Position numbers and translations under genes: made by a program. The notes beneath the pieces were generated by a model. It made no database searches, had not been told where the DNA came from, and saw only the letters and a program-made list of their open reading frames with translations. DNA of 8,049 nt from CAYZEZ01 sp964477295 (GTDB lineage Bacteria > Bacteroidota > Bacteroidia > Bacteroidales > SM23-62). Of the stretch, positions 1 to 6,875 are shown in pieces. Each line of letters begins with the position of its first letter. The first letter of the stretch is position 1. The stretch is from NCBI GenBank assembly GCA_964477295.1, contig CAYZEZ010000223.1, positions 1-8,049 on the forward strand, read 5' to 3'.

Positions 1-1075
1 AAATAATATTCAACGCATCGGCATCAATGACCATGGGCACCCTGGCACTTTTAATTAATTCATACAGTGCCTGACGGGTGTTTGATTTACAACCAAGGCC
101 GGGTCCGACACCAATTGACTGAAAAGGTTTCAGGTCAGCGATCCCGGAAAAAATAATATCCGAATCATCAATGTTTATTAACGCTTCCGGTAAAGCGGTT
201 TGAACAATCTGGTAACCTAATCGCGGGATGTGCAATGTAACCAGGCCGGAACCTGTTCGCAGAGCGGCTTTCCCGGCCAGAACGGCAGCCCCCATCATCC
301 CGTAGCAACCCGAAATCAGCAAGGCATTGCCAAAGCTGCCTTTATGGGCAAATTGGTTCCTGCTCCTGAGTATTCTTCTAACCTGTCCTGGTTCGACCAG
401 TTGAAAGGGAGTTTTTAATTTTTTAATGGCTTCGGGATGCAGTCCGATGGGAATGACAGACCACTTCCCGGTATACTGCTCATTCTCAGAAAATAAAAAC
501 GAGATAGAAGGAAACTGTAGCGATACAGTTTTGTCGGCCCGGATGATATATTGATCAGATGAGTTTGGATTTTCCTCCCCGAATAAACCGGATGGAATAT
601 CAATGGCGATTGTCCGGTTAGGTTGTGCATTGACATATTGAATGGCTTTTGCTGCCAATCCTTTTGCGGGACGAGTCAGTCCTGAACCGAAAATGGCATC
701 AAGAATAATCTCCTTCTGTTGCAATCCAGGAAGGTCATTCTCATGGTTAATTTCCAGCACATTAACCTGTGAGAAGGCTTTAAGCCGGTCGAGATTGATC
801 TGTGCATCCGGTGATAACTTGTCAGAAATCTTCACCATCAACACCCTTACCCTGTATTTCAGTCCGGCCAGCAACCTGGCTACCGCAAGTCCGTCTCCAC
901 CATTATTCCCCGGACCGGCAAAAACAATAAAAGGATGCTCCGGTCCGTATTGTCCGGTCAGCCAAACTGTAATCTGCCTGGCCGCCCGCTCCATTAAATC
1001 GACAGAAGCAACAGGCTCATGCTCGATAGTATATCTATCAATCCCCCTGACCTGTTCTGACGTGAATAGTTTCAT
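1..1075 (-). CDS. nnr: Bifunctional NAD(P)H-hydrate epimerase / ADP-dependent NAD(P)H-hydrate dehydratase, 3' end cut by the window
   Basis: Repairs damaged nicotinamide cofactors in the cytoplasm: the N-terminal (YjeF_N, NnrE) domain epimerises R- to S-NAD(P)HX and the C-terminal ribokinase-like (NnrD) domain dehydrates S-NAD(P)HX back to NAD(P)H using ADP. I translated the reverse strand by hand; the frame is open without a stop from the ATG at 1075 to base 2, giving 358 codons of a family usually near 500. Epimerase signs: LMERA at residues 27-31, GPGNNGGDG at 54-62, LDAIFGSGL at 125-133, and IDIPSG at 158-163. Dehydratase signs: AHKGSFG at 243-249, YGMMGAA at 258-264, GVGPGLG at 322-328 and VIDADALN at 349-356. 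The catalytic GxGD part lies beyond the window. No clear Shine-Dalgarno sits close to the ATG (a GGAGAGG lies about 20 nt upstream); an overlapping upstream ATG is out of frame. The gene is divergent from the transporter at 1318. Confidence 0.95.
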   Translation of the reverse strand, partial: MKLFTSEQVRGIDRYTIEHEPVASVDLMERAARQITVWLTGQYGPEHPFIVFAGPGNNGGDGLAVARLLAGLKYRVRVLMVKISDKLSPDAQINLDRLKAFSQVNVLEINHENDLPGLQQKEIILDAIFGSGLTRPAKGLAAKAIQYVNAQPNRTIAIDIPSGLFGEENPNSSDQYIIRADKTVSLQFPSISFLFSENEQYTGKWSVIPIGLHPEAIKKLKTPFQLVEPGQVRRILRSRNQFAHKGSFGNALLISGCYGMMGAAVLAGKAALRTGSGLVTLHIPRLGYQIVQTALPEALINIDDSDIIFSGIADLKPFQSIGVGPGLGCKSNTRQALYELIKSARVPMVIDADALNII

Positions 1076-1106
1076 GACTAACCATTATAATCCTCTCCAC
1101 TCCCCT

Positions 1107-1197
1107 GCTCTTCGCTCTTTGCTCTATGCTCTTTGCTAAATGCTCTTTGCTCTTCGCTCTTCGCTCTATGCTCTTCGCTCTATGCTCTTTGCTTTCT
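1107..1197. repeat. 13-unit tandem repeat with a 7-bp period in the divergent intergenic region
   Basis: Thirteen consecutive 7-bp units without indels. On the plus strand they read mostly GCTCTTC, GCTCTTT or GCTCTAT, with two diverged units (GCTAAAT at 1135-1141 and GCTTTCT at 1191-1197). On the minus strand the units read as AGCRWAG-like. The array begins 31 bp upstream of the nnr start codon, so it would lie in that gene's leader or promoter. Period 7 is not a multiple of 3 and the array is not part of a plausible gene. Its function is unknown; copy-number slippage here could change the spacing upstream of nnr. Confidence 0.93.
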
Positions 1198-1207
1198 TGC
1201 ACAAAGT

Positions 1208-1227
1208 TATTGAAATAATTTTCAATA
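1208..1227. promoter_or_regulatory. Small AT-rich inverted repeat in the divergent promoter region
   Basis: TATTGAAA, a four-base TAAT spacer, then TTTCAATA: a perfect 8-bp inverted repeat between nnr and the POT transporter, about 90 bp upstream of the transporter ATG. It could be an operator for a dimeric regulator or a chance AT-rich palindrome. A TATATTTA at 1272-1279 resembles the Bacteroidota -7 box TAnnTTTG for the transporter, but I found no matching -33 box, so I do not call a promoter. Confidence 0.3.
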
Positions 1228-1317
1228 TTTTAAAACATTCTTCAGTCATAGCCTCGATACAAAAAGATTTTTATATTTACGAATTCTTTTACTGAGTGTC
1301 AAACTAAATCCATTAAT

Positions 1318-3132
1318 ATGTTAAAAGGACATCCAAAAGGATTGTACGTTGCCTTTTTTGCAAATATGGGAGAGCGGTTCGGGTTCTACACCATGATGGC
1401 CATCCTGGTGCTGTTTCTTCAGGCCAAATTCGGGCTGGCTGCAGAGAAAGCAGGTGACATTTACAGCTGGTTTTATTTTGCTATATATGGACTTTCTCTG
1501 GTTGGTGGGATAGTAGCTGATGCTACCCGGAAATATACAACAGTGATCGCAATGGGCCAGGTTGTAATGTTCATTGGCTATATTGGAATGGCAATTCCAG
1601 GACTTACACTTCCAGTTACAGTGGTCCTGTTATTTACGATTGCCATCGGGAATGGAATGTTTAAAGGGAACCTCCAGGCTGTTGTGGGTCAGCTTTATGA
1701 CGACCCAAAATACGATAAGGTAAGGGACAACGCTTTTCTGATATTCTACATGGGTATCAATGTGGGTGCCTTTTTTGCTCCTTTCGCCGCTATGGGAATC
1801 AGGAACTGGTGGCTAAAAGCAAACGGATTCCTCCACGATGGCAGCCTGCCCGCCATGTGCCATCAATTCAAAGATGGCACCCTGCAGGATGTCGGTGTGT
1901 TGCAGAAATTAGCCGATGCTGTAAATTTGAGTGGCCCTGTAACTGATCTTACTGCATTTGCTGACTCTTACATCGAGGTTTTTTCGAGGGGATATAATTT
2001 TGCATTCGGTGTAGCTGCAGCAGCTATGATAGTATCTTTGCTGGCCTATCTGATTTTCCACAAGCACTTACCCAAACGGGCCAGGGTAGCCGGAGAAAGT
2101 ACCATTTCGATAACAGAAAAACCCCTTGCAATTCCTGTTGCACTTGCTACCGGTGCCGTAACAGCTGTACTGATAAGCTTTGTAAAGGACATTTTCACCG
2201 GAAGTGCGATTGGCCTTTTTATCAGTTTCGTTACCTGGATCGTAATGATCTCATCCAAAGAAGAGAAAAAACGTGTCATTTCCCTATTGCTTGTCTTCTT
2301 TGTTGTGATCTTTTTCTGGATGGGATTCCACCAGAACGGCCTCACCTATACCTTTTTTGCACGAGATTATACAGTAAAAACTGTTGATTCGTTCACCTTT
2401 ATGTTTTTTACATTGGAAAACATACTATCAGTAATTGCCTTCATCTTCGGTATTGTTTTGCTCATCGGGAGAAATTCTTCTAAGAATACCAGGATCGGTG
2501 GCCTTATTCTTACCCTTCTGGGAGGAGCTGCAGCAGTCTATTTATTTAGCCGTGGTGAAGCTAAAAATCCAATTGCACCCGAAGTATTCCAATCATTTAA
2601 CCCTCTGTTTATTGTAACCCTGACTTTCGCTGTTATAGCGGTCTTTGCATGGCTTAACAAAAGGGGGAAAGAACCCTCCACACCGAAAAAGATTGGGATT
2701 GGAATGGTAATAGCATCCTTTGGATTTTTAGTCATGGTTATCGGGTCAATTAAACTTATTTCACCCCACGAACTGCAGGTAATCGATGCAGCCGGAGTAA
2801 TTAAATACAATCCGGTACCCGACTCGTCCAGGGTAATGCCATACTGGTTAATGTCATCCTACCTGATCCTGACATTTGCAGAATTGTTCCTCAGTCCGAT
2901 GGGTCTTTCCTTCGTGTCAAAAGTGGCCCCGGTACGGTTCCAGGGTGTAATGCAGGGAGGATGGCTACTGGCTACTGCTGTTGGGAACAAACTGCTTTTC
3001 ATTGGAAGTTTCTTTTGGGAAAAAATAGCCTTATGGCAACTCTGGTCGATCTTCGTGATAACATGCCTGCTGTCAGCTGCCTTCATTTTTTCAATCCTGA
3101 GAAGATTAGAGCGTGCCACCAGCGACACATAA
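1318..3132 (+). CDS. Proton-coupled oligopeptide transporter, POT/PTR2 family (MFS)
   Basis: Inner-membrane symporter expected to import di- or tripeptides with protons. The 604 residues contain about 14 to 16 hydrophobic segments, more than the 12 of a plain MFS protein; bacterial POTs usually carry two extra helices between the halves, and this one has further hydrophobic segments around residues 360-445. Family signs: NMGERFGFY at residues 16-24 (the ExxERFxYY helix-1 motif), GNGMFKGNL at 111-119, the PTR2 signature region DNAFLIFYMGINVGAFF at 137-153, GFHQNGLTYTFFARD near the start of the C-terminal half, and APVRFQGVMQGGWL near the end. A soluble stretch at about 165-225 follows helix 5. 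In helix 1 the first Glu of ExxER is Asn16, while E19-R20 are kept. The start ATG is the first in frame; an in-frame TAA (1305-1307) lies just upstream. No strong Shine-Dalgarno, as usual in this phylum. A terminator follows, so it looks monocistronic. The substrate is not shown by the sequence. Confidence 0.9.
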   Translation: MLKGHPKGLYVAFFANMGERFGFYTMMAILVLFLQAKFGLAAEKAGDIYSWFYFAIYGLSLVGGIVADATRKYTTVIAMGQVVMFIGYIGMAIPGLTLPVTVVLLFTIAIGNGMFKGNLQAVVGQLYDDPKYDKVRDNAFLIFYMGINVGAFFAPFAAMGIRNWWLKANGFLHDGSLPAMCHQFKDGTLQDVGVLQKLADAVNLSGPVTDLTAFADSYIEVFSRGYNFAFGVAAAAMIVSLLAYLIFHKHLPKRARVAGESTISITEKPLAIPVALATGAVTAVLISFVKDIFTGSAIGLFISFVTWIVMISSKEEKKRVISLLLVFFVVIFFWMGFHQNGLTYTFFARDYTVKTVDSFTFMFFTLENILSVIAFIFGIVLLIGRNSSKNTRIGGLILTLLGGAAAVYLFSRGEAKNPIAPEVFQSFNPLFIVTLTFAVIAVFAWLNKRGKEPSTPKKIGIGMVIASFGFLVMVIGSIKLISPHELQVIDAAGVIKYNPVPDSSRVMPYWLMSSYLILTFAELFLSPMGLSFVSKVAPVRFQGVMQGGWLLATAVGNKLLFIGSFFWEKIALWQLWSIFVITCLLSAAFIFSILRRLERATSDT

Positions 3133-3154
3133 ATGGAATTATAAGTCAAAATTT

Positions 3155-3187
3155 AAAACCGTCTCATTTATTTGGGACGGTTTTTTA
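3155..3187 (+). terminator. Intrinsic terminator of the POT transporter gene
   Basis: AAACCGTCTC (3156-3165) pairs with GGGACGGTTT (3174-3183) with one T-G wobble across an 8-base ATTTATTT loop, followed by a run of T up to 3186. It starts 23 bp after the transporter stop codon and points along the plus strand. Confidence 0.88.
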
Positions 3188-3192
3188 TTAAG

Positions 3193-3280
3193 GTCATTCT
3201 GAACTCGCCGCGCCCCGAGAACTCGGGGGTTCAGAATCTTATCAAATTTTAAGAAGATTCCGGACCAGGTCCGGAATGAC
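3193..3280. repeat. Cloverleaf-like inverted-repeat element (REP/MITE-like) between two genes
   Basis: Nested complementary segments fold into a branched structure. The ends are GTCATTCTGAAC (3193-3204) and the reverse complement of GTCATTCCGGAC (3269-3280), matching at 10 of 12 positions. Arm 1: TTCTGAAC (3197-3204) pairs with GTTCAGAA (3229-3236) and encloses CCCCGAG/CTCGGGG (3213-3219 with 3222-3228). Arm 2: TTCCGGACC (3258-3266), one base, GGTCCGGAA (3268-3276), a perfect palindrome. AATCTT (3235-3240) can also pair with AAGATT (3254-3259). There is no coding capacity. The structure fits a non-autonomous repetitive element scattered in intergenic spaces; that it is repeated elsewhere in the genome is inference. 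It sits just after the transporter terminator and 60 bp before the next start codon. Confidence 0.8.
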
Positions 3281-3340
3281 AGCTTATCCCCAACTTTTTT
3301 CGTAACTTATGTGGGTATTAAAACCTATATCCAACAGTTG

Positions 3341-6300
3341 ATGAAATATTCAAAGATCCAGCTTATTATAGCTGCAGCTTTTCCCACCTGGCTCCCTGCG
3401 ATTGCCCAGGAACAAAACATCGAAACAGTCATCCAGACGGGGCACTATGCAACTGTCAGGGCAGTTGCTTTCAGTCCTGATGGCCGGTTTGCAGCAACCG
3501 GCAGCGCAGACAAAACAATAAAACTATGGGAGGTATCTACCGGCAGGGAGATCCGCTCATACGTGGGAAGCAACGGGACTGTCTGGAAACTGGCATTCAG
3601 CAGCGACAACAGTATGCTTGCTTCCATCGATGCCGATAATAAAATCAGGATCTGGGAGACAGAAACCAGCAAAATGCTTCGCTTAATTGATCTGCCCGAT
3701 GATGATTTCCTTTCCATCGCATTTACTCCCGACGGAGAATCACTGGTTACCGGCACAGGGAAAAACCATGCCATCCTCTGGGATATCAGCTCAGGTAATG
3801 AGATCCGAAGATTCAAACCCGATACGGCCGATATCGTTATGCAGAAAAATTTTGGTTATCCTGCTGCCAGGAGTGTGGAGATCAGTCCGGATAGTAAATG
3901 GTTGCTCACGGGAAGCAGCGACAGGACAGCCTTTATATTTGATTTCAAAACAGGTCGCCAGGCAAAAAAAATTAAAGGGGACATGGGAAGCTGTACCTCC
4001 TGCAATATATCCGCCAGTTTTAGCCCCGATGGAAAGGAAGTTGCCATAGGGAATATGGATTCTGTATTTATCTGGGATATTGAATCAGAAAGAGTGGTCC
4101 GAACCATGGAAGGACGGCGTGGCAGCTATGAGGCCGCCAGGTACAGCAACGATGGAAAATACATTGCATCCATTTTGTACGGGGTCATTCAGGTATGGAA
4201 TGCACAAACGGGAAAACGGGTCCTTACTTTGGGCGAAGAAGAAAAAAATTATCGCGATCTCCATTTCAATCCGATTACAAATGATCTGCTTGCCGGAAAC
4301 GAAAACAGGGTGGCAAATATGTGGAAAATCCCATCCGGGAAAAAAGTACTTACACTTAAAGGATATTTGAATGATTTCGGCGAGCAGATCCTCGGGGATT
4401 CCTATATGTACTGGGTGGCATTTATCAATGAGATCAGGCTTAGTCCCGATGGCAAATATATTGCCATCGGCAAAACAGGGAACAATGCCCGCCTGATGGA
4501 TTTTAAAACCGGCAAGCTGGTCCGCACTTTCAGGGGACATAAAGGAATTGTGATCAGCCTCGATTTTAGTAGCGATGGAAAGCGCCTTGCTACGGGAAGC
4601 GTGGATGGAACAGTCAGGATATGGGATGTTGAAACCGGTGATTTAATCAGGCAGCTTCCGGATAGGAACTCAAATATCCCCTATTTTTCTGTTGATTTCA
4701 GTCCGGACGGGAACCTTCTGGCAACAGGCAGCTGGGATGGCAGGGTGAGGATATGGGATCTCAACACAGGCGACCTGCTTCAATCCATCCGCGCTCATGA
4801 TGATATGTCACCCTATACAGTGCAGTTCAGTCAGAGCGGATTATACGTGATCTCCGGGGGGCTGGATCGGAAATTAAAACTGTTTGAGATTGACACCGGA
4901 CTGGAAATCAGAGAGTTTATTGGACATACTGATGTGGTTGCTTCGGTCCGTAGGCATCCTGATGGCAAACACATTGTCTCTGCCAGCTGGGATGGTAAAG
5001 TAAAGATGTGGGACATGGCCACCGGTTTGCAGGTAAAAAAGTTCATTGGCCATACCTCCAGGGTCCAGGCAGTGGATTTTGATGCATCAGGGAAGCTGAT
5101 GGTTACAGGTAGTGACGACAATACAGCCATACTCTGGGATGTTGAGACAGGTAAAGTGGTAAGAAAATTTGAAGGGCATAAGGGAACGGTCAGTTCAGTG
5201 AATATTAGCCCTGATGGAGAATTCCTGATCACCGGCAGCCATGATGGCACTATAAAAAGCTGGGACATTAAAACCGGCAATGAATTGCTTACCCATATAT
5301 TCCTTGGAGAAAACGACTGGCTGGTAAAGAATAAGGATGGCTATTTTGATGCATCTGAAGGGGCAAAAAAATCTATTTTTTTCGTAAAGGGCACTCAAAT
5401 ATATAACATTGACCAGTTCTTTGAGGAATTTTATAAACCGGGATTGCTGCAGGAGACCTATCGCACCCGGGGGCAGGTTCAGTCGGATGCAAACATTATG
5501 GAGCGGCTTAAAGAATCCCCTCCTCCCACCGTCAGGATCTTATCCCCTGCCGAGGGTGACACGGCCGGAAGCAGCATAACCAATTTACGGGTGAGCCTAA
5601 CCAACAATGGCGGCGGGATCCACGAGATCAGGGTTTTAAATAATGGGAAGCGGCTCCCGTTCGATAATACGGAATTGCAAAGAACCAGCCGGGAAGGCAA
5701 GTTTATGATCAAAAATATTGATATAGAACTGGTTACAGGGACAAACGAATTATTGGTTTCTGCTTTAAGTTATGGAAATATCGAATCTCAGCCAGATACT
5801 GTCACTATCTTCTATAAAGGGTTAGAAAAGGTTATTAATTGCTACATTATTGCCATCGGGATAAACGAGTATAAAAATCCGGCGCTAAATCTGAATTATG
5901 CAAAAGCAGATGCCAAGGCATTCAGTAAAACCGTATCAGTTCTGGCAAAAGATCTTTTCAAAAAAATTGAGTTATATGAGTTGTATGACCAAGAGGCTAC
6001 CCGGGCAAATATCCTGAACATGCTCGATGAACTGGCCGGGATCGCTGAACCTCAGGATGTGCTTGTGTTCTATTATGCCGGTCATGGCAGCATGGTGGAG
6101 AATAAGTTCTTCTTTATCCCTACTGAGAGTGTGACATTATACCAGTTGGACAAGCTCACAGAAGAATCGATTTACGCCGGATTGATCCAGGAGAAACTTA
6201 AAAACATACCTGCTTTGAAACAGATTGTTGTCCTGGATGCATGCCAGTCGGGAGGCTCTGCAGAGTTACTGGCACAGCGCGGTGCATCAAAAGAAAAGGC

Positions 6301-6598
6301 CCTGGCACAACTCAGTCGCGGTTCAGGCGTACACGTCATGGCTGCTGCCGGCAGTGAGCAATTTGCCACCGAAGTGGGCAGCCTTGGTCACGGCCTGTTC
6401 ACCTATGCCATCCTGGAAGCATTCGCCGGTAAAGCCGATGGCACCCCGAAAGATGGCAATGTGACCATTTACGAACTAAAGGCCTACATCAACGACCAGG
6501 TCCCCGAGTTATCAAAAAAATACAAAGGCAGCACCCAATGGCCGTATACTTTTTCAATCGGGCACGATTTCCCTATTGTAAGAGAAGAAGCGAGGTAA
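3341..6598 (+). CDS. Exported WD40-repeat caspase (C14 metacaspase-like) protein
   Basis: A 1085-residue predicted cysteine protease with a large beta-propeller sensor or scaffold. The start ATG at 3341 is chosen because it gives a clean signal peptide (MKYSK, hydrophobic core, then PAIA before QEQN, cleavage near residue 22); a GTG at 3311 would add ten polar residues. Residues about 34-643 hold 14 WD40 blades by my count, enough for two seven-bladed propellers. Blades 9-14 are close to consensus (GH...FSPDG...ATGS.DG.V.IWD), blades 2-8 more diverged, with an insertion before blade 8 (about 341-363). Residues about 655-710 form a linker (DGYFDASEGA, FYKPGLLQ) of a kind seen between WD40 and caspase domains. 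Residues about 728-826 look like an Ig-type beta domain. The caspase fold covers about 831-1080 with the dyad His915 in YYAGHG and Cys968 in LDACQSGG; the Asp two before the Cys is typical of metacaspases, hinting at a basic P1 preference (inference). A CxxC pair is at 218-221. It likely acts in the periplasm or beyond. Substrate and trigger are unknown. It appears monocistronic. Confidence 0.92.
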   Translation: MKYSKIQLIIAAAFPTWLPAIAQEQNIETVIQTGHYATVRAVAFSPDGRFAATGSADKTIKLWEVSTGREIRSYVGSNGTVWKLAFSSDNSMLASIDADNKIRIWETETSKMLRLIDLPDDDFLSIAFTPDGESLVTGTGKNHAILWDISSGNEIRRFKPDTADIVMQKNFGYPAARSVEISPDSKWLLTGSSDRTAFIFDFKTGRQAKKIKGDMGSCTSCNISASFSPDGKEVAIGNMDSVFIWDIESERVVRTMEGRRGSYEAARYSNDGKYIASILYGVIQVWNAQTGKRVLTLGEEEKNYRDLHFNPITNDLLAGNENRVANMWKIPSGKKVLTLKGYLNDFGEQILGDSYMYWVAFINEIRLSPDGKYIAIGKTGNNARLMDFKTGKLVRTFRGHKGIVISLDFSSDGKRLATGSVDGTVRIWDVETGDLIRQLPDRNSNIPYFSVDFSPDGNLLATGSWDGRVRIWDLNTGDLLQSIRAHDDMSPYTVQFSQSGLYVISGGLDRKLKLFEIDTGLEIREFIGHTDVVASVRRHPDGKHIVSASWDGKVKMWDMATGLQVKKFIGHTSRVQAVDFDASGKLMVTGSDDNTAILWDVETGKVVRKFEGHKGTVSSVNISPDGEFLITGSHDGTIKSWDIKTGNELLTHIFLGENDWLVKNKDGYFDASEGAKKSIFFVKGTQIYNIDQFFEEFYKPGLLQETYRTRGQVQSDANIMERLKESPPPTVRILSPAEGDTAGSSITNLRVSLTNNGGGIHEIRVLNNGKRLPFDNTELQRTSREGKFMIKNIDIELVTGTNELLVSALSYGNIESQPDTVTIFYKGLEKVINCYIIAIGINEYKNPALNLNYAKADAKAFSKTVSVLAKDLFKKIELYELYDQEATRANILNMLDELAGIAEPQDVLVFYYAGHGSMVENKFFFIPTESVTLYQLDKLTEESIYAGLIQEKLKNIPALKQIVVLDACQSGGSAELLAQRGASKEKALAQLSRGSGVHVMAAAGSEQFATEVGSLGHGLFTYAILEAFAGKADGTPKDGNVTIYELKAYINDQVPELSKKYKGSTQWPYTFSIGHDFPIVREEAR

Positions 6599-6641
6599 AT
6601 CGCTTCGAGTCTGTGAATCTGTAGATCTTCAAATCTTCGAG
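6599..6641. repeat. Degenerate 8-bp tandem repeat directly after the WD40-caspase gene
   Basis: Consecutive 8-bp units ATCGCTTC, GAGTCTGT, GAATCTGT, AGATCTTC, AAATCTTC, then GAG begin immediately after the stop codon. The units share an RRRTCTKY-like core; the first is the most diverged. The first unit also pairs with GAAGCGA at 6587-6593 to form a 7-bp hairpin across the stop codon, but no T run follows, so I do not call it a terminator. Function unknown. Confidence 0.6.
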
Positions 6642-6703
6642 CCAGCTAAGTATAGGGTCCGGTGAACAATTCATTTTCCTTTGATTGAGCCAACTGAAGG
6701 TGA

Positions 6704-6717
6704 TTTTATGCATAAAA
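6704..6717. promoter_or_regulatory. Perfect 14-bp palindrome TTTTATGCATAAAA
   Basis: A perfect palindrome centred on ATGCAT in the gap between the WD40-caspase and TPR genes, extended by near-matching flanks (GA...ATC) with one base offset. It could be an operator site, but it lies about 100 bp upstream of the best promoter candidate for the TPR gene, and AT-rich palindromes of this size can arise by chance. Confidence 0.3.
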
Positions 6718-6763
6718 ATCCAGTTTTCCACTCCTGATCCTTAGTCCTCCGCTCACAACATCA

Positions 6764-6795
6764 CACCGATCACCGATCACCGATCACTGTTCACC
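6764..6795. repeat. Short tandem repeat, 7-bp unit CACCGAT
   Basis: Three perfect CACCGAT copies (6764-6784), one diverged copy CACTGTT (6785-6791) and the start of a fifth (CACC). It has the same 7-bp period as the array at 1107-1197 but an unrelated unit. It lies about 80 bp upstream of the TPR gene, just ahead of its candidate promoter. Confidence 0.85.
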
Positions 6796-6805
6796 AATAA
6801 AGGCT

Positions 6806-6837
6806 ATTGCCTATCTCATCAGAAAAAATTACATTTA
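6806..6837 (+). promoter_or_regulatory. Candidate Bacteroidota-type promoter of the TPR gene
   Basis: ATTG at 6806-6809 and TACATTTA at 6830-6837, separated by 20 bp, approximate the Bacteroidota -33 TTTG and -7 TAnnTTTG boxes. The implied start site is about 30 bp before the ATG at 6876, a normal leader length. Each box has one mismatch to the consensus, so this is a motif match only. If real, it would make the TPR gene transcriptionally separate from the WD40-caspase gene. Confidence 0.4.
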
Positions 6838-6875
6838 TAGGTTAAATAACATTATACTCAATACTCGGTTTCAGG

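Noticed and set aside
642..1139. A 165-codon plus-strand reading frame
   Set aside because: It is antisense to nnr, whose reverse-strand translation carries all family motifs; the composition is unlike a real protein and its end runs into the heptamer repeat.
3311..3340. GTG start extending the WD40-caspase by ten residues
   Set aside because: The ATG at 3341 yields a standard signal peptide directly at the N-terminus; the extension would place polar residues ahead of it and has no visible ribosome binding site.
4085..4540. A 151-codon minus-strand frame inside the WD40-caspase gene, with similar frames at 4831-5280 and 3445-3816
   Set aside because: These are shadows of the repetitive WD40 coding sequence; the plus-strand frame is continuous and fully explained by WD40 motifs.
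6587..6606. GAAGCGA/TCGCTTC hairpin across the WD40-caspase stop as a terminator
   Set aside because: The 7-bp stem is real but is not followed by a T run and overlaps the coding end.
6661..6795. GGTGAACA (6661-6668) and TGTTCACC (6788-6795) as terminal inverted repeats of a small mobile element
   Set aside because: An 8-bp match at this spacing is expected by chance about once in a gap of this size, one copy is part of the tandem repeat, and no target duplication is seen.
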